The position numbers and the translations under genes are program-made. This document shows positions 60,932 through 64,000 of a stretch of DNA of 64,000 bases, in pieces (position 1 is the first letter of the stretch; each line of letters begins with the position of its first letter). The DNA comes from Brotaphodocola sp003480315. Lineage in GTDB: Bacteria; Bacillota; Clostridia; Lachnospirales; Lachnospiraceae. The stretch lies in assembly GCF_964246085.1 (NCBI RefSeq), contig NZ_CAXTPD010000005.1. One strand, written 5' to 3'. The notes beneath the pieces were generated by a model that worked only from the letters and a program-made list of their open reading frames with translations, was not told the origin of the DNA and searched no databases.

Positions 60932-61688
60932 TTACAGATCAATATCAAAAGAGAGTGTCAATGTTTCCGTTTGGCCATTACATATTCCATTAACCCGAAA
61001 ATGAATCGTCAGATTCTGACCGGTATAAGCGTTTGATATATCAATCGCTTCAAAACTTTCGCCGTTGATCATTTTTCCAGCTGAACTCGAAAGTGCATAG
61101 AAATCACCGATGAGGGATTCTGTTTCTTCATTGGTTTTCAGATGGTAATCAGTACAATGGCCGTTAGAATGGGTTGCTTGTTTGGTCATCCTGGCCTTTT
61201 GCCCTTCCAGAGTGAAATCATTCCCGGATTGAGAAGAAAACTCAAAGGTAGCGTCCGTAGCGTTTTGGTTTTGGAGTGAGTATGCAACTTCGAGGCTGTA
61301 TCCCTCTGGTTTGTACTCTCTATGAAGCGTTATGCTGTGCATAGTTAGCTGTATTCCATTAACCGTGAATACAGCGTCATCAAAATAATATGTTTCATTT
61401 TCTATTAATTTGGAAACCACGGTGCTGGTGTCTGTTTCTTCATTTGCAGATTCAGTTTCAGGTAAAGATTCTGGAGCGGATGTATTTTCCTCATTTTTCA
61501 CATCGACAGATAGTGACGTTTCTGTTACTTCACGTATAGTTTCTGTGGCTTTATTAGTTTCGGTTTTGCTGGTATCTGCCTGTTCCATAGCAAGTTTAAA
61601 ATCTGTGCTGATGGAACTGTAGAACACTCCGAATGCAATGAATGAGGTGATTACCAAAACTGCCCAGAATAATATGATAAAATATAAT
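60932..61688 (-). pseudogene. 5'-truncated membrane-anchored protein of unknown function
   Basis: About 240 residues remain. A membrane helix (FIILFWAVLVITSFIAFGVF) is followed by an acidic Ser/Thr/Glu linker and a beta-rich domain (about 85-240) with features of DUF4352/DUF5067-like exported domains. There is no ATG, GTG or ribosome site at the proper 5' end; a TGA precedes the helix and the IS element begins there. A TTG at 61657 could allow residual translation. The start was probably lost by the IS insertion. Confidence 0.65.
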
Positions 61689-61718
61689 CAGTCGAAATAA
61701 TAAGAAAGGCTGATTTCT

Positions 61719-62159
61719 ATGAGAAAATTGGATAGTAATGCACATTCGGTGTTTTTGTTATATTACCATTTGATTCTGGTGATAAAATACCGAAAAAAGG
61801 TTTTGAATGATCCGATTTCCAATCAGGCAAAAGAAATATTTGAGCATATTGCTCCGAACTATCACATTACCCTGGAAGAATGGAATCATGATCAGGGCCA
61901 TGTTCACATCATGTTCCGTGCGCATCCAAAATCGGAACTGAGTAAGTTCATCAATGCGTATAAAAGCGCAAGCAGCCGCCTGATTAAAAAGGAGTACCCG
62001 GAAGTCCGGCAAAAGCTATGGAAGGAAATGTTCTGGAGCCAGAGTTTTTGCCTGTTGAGTGCCGGAGGTGCCCCGATTGAGGTCATCCGTCAGTACATTG
62101 AAACACAGGAAGAGGGTAAAAGTGAACACCGTGTACCGTTTTCGGATTTATCCGAATAA
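61719..62159 (+). CDS. tnpA: IS200/IS605 TnpA, HUH-Y1 transposase
   Basis: 146 aa single-strand DNA transposase. The HUH motif is GHVHIMF and the catalytic tyrosine lies in IEVIRQYIETQ; YHLILVIKYRKKVL is the family N-terminus. Full length and apparently intact. An AGAAAGG ribosome site precedes the ATG. It overlaps tnpB by 38 bases. Confidence 0.93.
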   Translation: MRKLDSNAHSVFLLYYHLILVIKYRKKVLNDPISNQAKEIFEHIAPNYHITLEEWNHDQGHVHIMFRAHPKSELSKFINAYKSASSRLIKKEYPEVRQKLWKEMFWSQSFCLLSAGGAPIEVIRQYIETQEEGKSEHRVPFSDLSE

Positions 62160-63240
62160 ATCACAAAGGGAATTATTTGCAAAGACATTTGGTTGTGTTC
62201 GTTTTGTTTATAACCGGATGCTTGCGGAGAAAAAAGCTTACTATGATAAAACGGGAAAGAACTTAAGCGTGACACAGGCCAGATATAAATCCGAGTTTCC
62301 ATGGTTGAAGGAAGTAGACAGTCTGGCCCTGTGCAATGCGCAGCTGCATTTGCAGACTGCATATAAAAATTTCTTTCGTGATGACTCGGTTGGTTTTCCG
62401 AAATTCAAATCAAAAAAGAAACCTGTGAGAAGTTATACAACCAATTGTGTGAATGGAAACATCGCCTTACAAAATGGAAGGTTAAAACTTCCAAAGGCTG
62501 GCTGGGTCCGCATCAGACAGCATCGGAAGATTGAGGAAGGTTACCAGTTGAAAGGTGCAACCATCACTCAGGAAGCAGATGAACGATACTATGTTGCTTT
62601 GTTATATTTCTGCGAGGAACCGGTGAACGAAATCAGGAAAGCAGAATCCGTGATTGGTCTTGATTTTTCCATGAAGGAGTTATATGTGGATTCCAATGGA
62701 AATCATGCGGCATATCCTCATTTTTTCTCAAAAGCCCAGAAGAAGCTGGCAAGGGAGCAGCGTAAACTGAGCCACTGTGAACAGGGGAGTAACCGTTATA
62801 AAAAGCAAAAGAAGAAAGTGGCACGGATCCATACCCATATCACACATCAGCGAAAGGATTTTTTGCATAAGGAGTCGAGGAAGATAGCCAATTCCTATGA
62901 TATCGTGTGCATGGAAGATCTGAATATGAAAGAAATGAGCCAGGATATGTGTTTTGGAAAGCGTGTTCATGACAATGGCTGGGGAATGTTCACGGATTTT
63001 CTGGCATATAAAATGGTACGCGCCGGGAAGAAACTGGTCCGTATTGACCGCTGGTATCCCAGCTCCAAAACCTGCAGCTGCTGTGGAAACATAAAAGAGG
63101 ATTTGCAATTGAGTGATCGCATTTATGAGTGTGCATGCGGAAATCGAATGGACCGGGATCAAAACGCAGCAATCAATATATGCAGGGAAGGGATTCGAAT
63201 ATCTGGAATGATACTTGATACAGAAAAGAAAATCTCCTGA
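62122..63240 (+). CDS. tnpB: IS605 TnpB, RNA-guided RuvC-like nuclease
   Basis: 372 aa. RuvC residues: Asp in VIGLDFSMKEL (about 181), Glu in IVCMEDLNMKEM (about 264) and Asp in NRMDRDQNAAINI (about 345). The zinc finger is TCSCCGN and CACGN. All catalytic positions are present, so it may be active with an omega RNA from the right end. The GTG at 62122 with GGAAGAGGG upstream gives the family start (VNTVYRFRIYPNKSQ); the longer open frame lies within tnpA. Confidence 0.92.
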   Translation: MNTVYRFRIYPNKSQRELFAKTFGCVRFVYNRMLAEKKAYYDKTGKNLSVTQARYKSEFPWLKEVDSLALCNAQLHLQTAYKNFFRDDSVGFPKFKSKKKPVRSYTTNCVNGNIALQNGRLKLPKAGWVRIRQHRKIEEGYQLKGATITQEADERYYVALLYFCEEPVNEIRKAESVIGLDFSMKELYVDSNGNHAAYPHFFSKAQKKLAREQRKLSHCEQGSNRYKKQKKKVARIHTHITHQRKDFLHKESRKIANSYDIVCMEDLNMKEMSQDMCFGKRVHDNGWGMFTDFLAYKMVRAGKKLVRIDRWYPSSKTCSCCGNIKEDLQLSDRIYECACGNRMDRDQNAAINICREGIRISGMILDTEKKIS

Positions 63241-63385
63241 TCCTTGCGGAAGAAATTCCATACTATCATAATGTCTAATAAAACCGTGGGACACACGGGG
63301 ATAGCTCGCTTATGCTTTGCCCTATCGGGCACTCGAACGAGAAGCCCCCACTTCAGGCGCTAGCTAAGTGGTGGGAGTATGTCAC
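63190..63385 (+). ncRNA. Probable omega RNA (reRNA) and right end of the IS
   Basis: By analogy with characterised TnpB elements, the guide scaffold spans the tnpB 3' end and the right end. Visible hairpins are GCCC-TATC-GGGC (63319-63330) and CCCCCACTT/AAGTGGTGGG. The guide would be the flanking sequence after about 63385. The 5' boundary is estimated. Confidence 0.6.
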
Positions 63386-63668
63386 ATCTGGATTGATGTT
63401 TCCTTTGGCTTATAAAAAAATCAAGATAACTGATCACGTCACTGCTTGTGAGAATGTTATTATCAACGAACAGAGCCAATATTTTCTTTTGCCAGAGAGA
63501 GGAGAGATCTTCAATTTGTGAAATATTATAACCGTACTGCATAAGTATGGCTTCCTGAGCCAAGCGCATTCCAGTTTCAGACATAGCGCCACTTAAGTAT
63601 GCTCGTTCATCACTTGTTCGACATATTGACATAGGAATGTGGTAGCGTATAATTAATATTGAATACAC
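63386..63668 (-). pseudogene. Hypothetical reading frame cut at its 3' end by the IS
   Basis: About 94 residues (from a GTG at 63668, or ATG at 63632) read into the IS right end and stop there, so the original C-terminus is missing. It includes AQEAILMQYGYNISQIEDLSSL. No ribosome site or family was recognised; it could be spurious. Confidence 0.35.
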
Positions 63669-63688
63669 TGAAAAAATGAAGAAATTAC

Positions 63689-63757
63689 ATGAAAGTACAT
63701 AAATATTGGTCAGTAGGAGCTTTGATCACAATGCTTGGGACTTTTTACACTGGATAA
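63689..63757 (+). pseudogene. Fragment resembling a DUF6219 small membrane protein
   Basis: MKVHKYWSVGALITMLGTFYTG and then TAA. This resembles the first helix of a small two-helix Lachnospiraceae protein that I recall as DUF6219. A one-base shift at the GGATAA continues briefly as a Tyr-Lys-Lys stretch, suggesting a frameshift. The remainder of the window (63,758-64,000) is A/T-rich and no gene was identified in it. Confidence 0.4.
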
Positions 63758-64000
63758 AAAATCATTACCATAACAGATTATGATATTTCATTTAAAGATA
63801 TTTGTCCCAAATATAGAGAAAGTAAATGAATAGCATAGTTATTGAAATGAATATTATTTAAGGTTCGGGATAAATCGTGAAATGCAGACAAACAAGAAAA
63901 GTAAAAATATAATAGGTATTATACTATAAATGAGCAAATTTGAAAAATTGCACAAAACTACGCCACGACCTTTACAAAGGAGTCAAAATCATTGCATTCC

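Larger units (their letters stand above)
61685..63385 (+). mobile_element. IS200/IS605 family element with tnpA and tnpB
   Basis: Bounded by a left-end hairpin (AATCAG at 61687-61692 with CTGATT at 61711-61716) and a right-end hairpin (CCCCCACTT at 63345-63353 with AAGTGGTGGG at 63366-63375), ending near GTCAC at 63385. As usual for the family there are no terminal inverted repeats or target duplication. Exact cleavage sites were not resolved. Confidence 0.8.

Noticed and set aside
63886..64000. A new gene or attachment site at the right edge
   Set aside because: No ribosome site with a convincing frame, and no copy of the tRNA-Thr 3' end was seen.

Overview
The window looks like a chromosomal segment of a gut-type Lachnospiraceae bacterium (Firmicutes, Clostridia). 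The evidence is the gene families (DUF6465, DUF3877, DUF1576 and a Na+-decarboxylase cluster), strong AGGAGG ribosome sites, TTGACA/TATAAT promoters, frequent GTG/TTG starts and tRNA genes without an encoded CCA. This assignment is inferred from gene content; no search was run.

1-55,500 is core-like. A peptide ABC importer (60-5789) is followed by an M55 D-aminopeptidase, an M42 aminopeptidase and the AzlCD branched-chain amino acid exporter, which reads as a peptide uptake, hydrolysis and overflow unit. Next come a histone-tail-like DUF6465 protein, an RsmF-type rRNA methyltransferase, DUF1576, an RluD-type synthase, DinB and a D,D-carboxypeptidase. A Na+-pumping decarboxylase cluster (16,431-21,725) carries two different carboxyltransferases, one OadG, one biotin carrier and one OadB. 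Two extracellular beta-sandwich proteins follow (SH3/glucosaminidase and cohesin-like). The protein quality control operon GntR-mcsA-mcsB-clpC comes next, then an unknown small protein and radA. After tRNA-Trp are a nuclease-helicase fusion, a LysR gene, a decayed alpha-E/transglutaminase locus and two aspartoacylase-like genes. Then come YihY, a heterodimeric ABC exporter, nrdG, a split chromate transporter, a GT51 glycosyltransferase, a GNAT and an M28 peptidase. An FMN riboswitch controls ribD-ribE-ribBA-ribH. ACT, DUF3877 and AAA proteins close this part.

55,208-55,492 holds tRNA-Pro, tRNA-Glu and tRNA-Thr. A tyrosine recombinase lies beside tRNA-Thr and opens an accessory region that runs off the right edge. 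It contains a PARG-like TIGR02452 protein, small unknown genes, and a set of single-gene units separated by repeated terminator/promoter blocks (58,915-60,930). It also has an S51 peptidase gene with a stop at codon 2 and an IS200/IS605 element (tnpA, tnpB, probable omega RNA) that truncates its neighbours. The last 600 bases look like gene debris.

The most notable observations are these. McsB lacks residues expected for arginine kinase activity, while ClpC keeps the phosphoarginine-reading glutamates. A long hairpin buries the Shine-Dalgarno site of the GT51 gene, downstream of three 20-bp-phased repeats. Two carboxyltransferases share one Na+ pump. A repeat-bounded set of single-gene units lies in the accessory region. 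The second aspartoacylase-like gene appears to be a pseudoenzyme.
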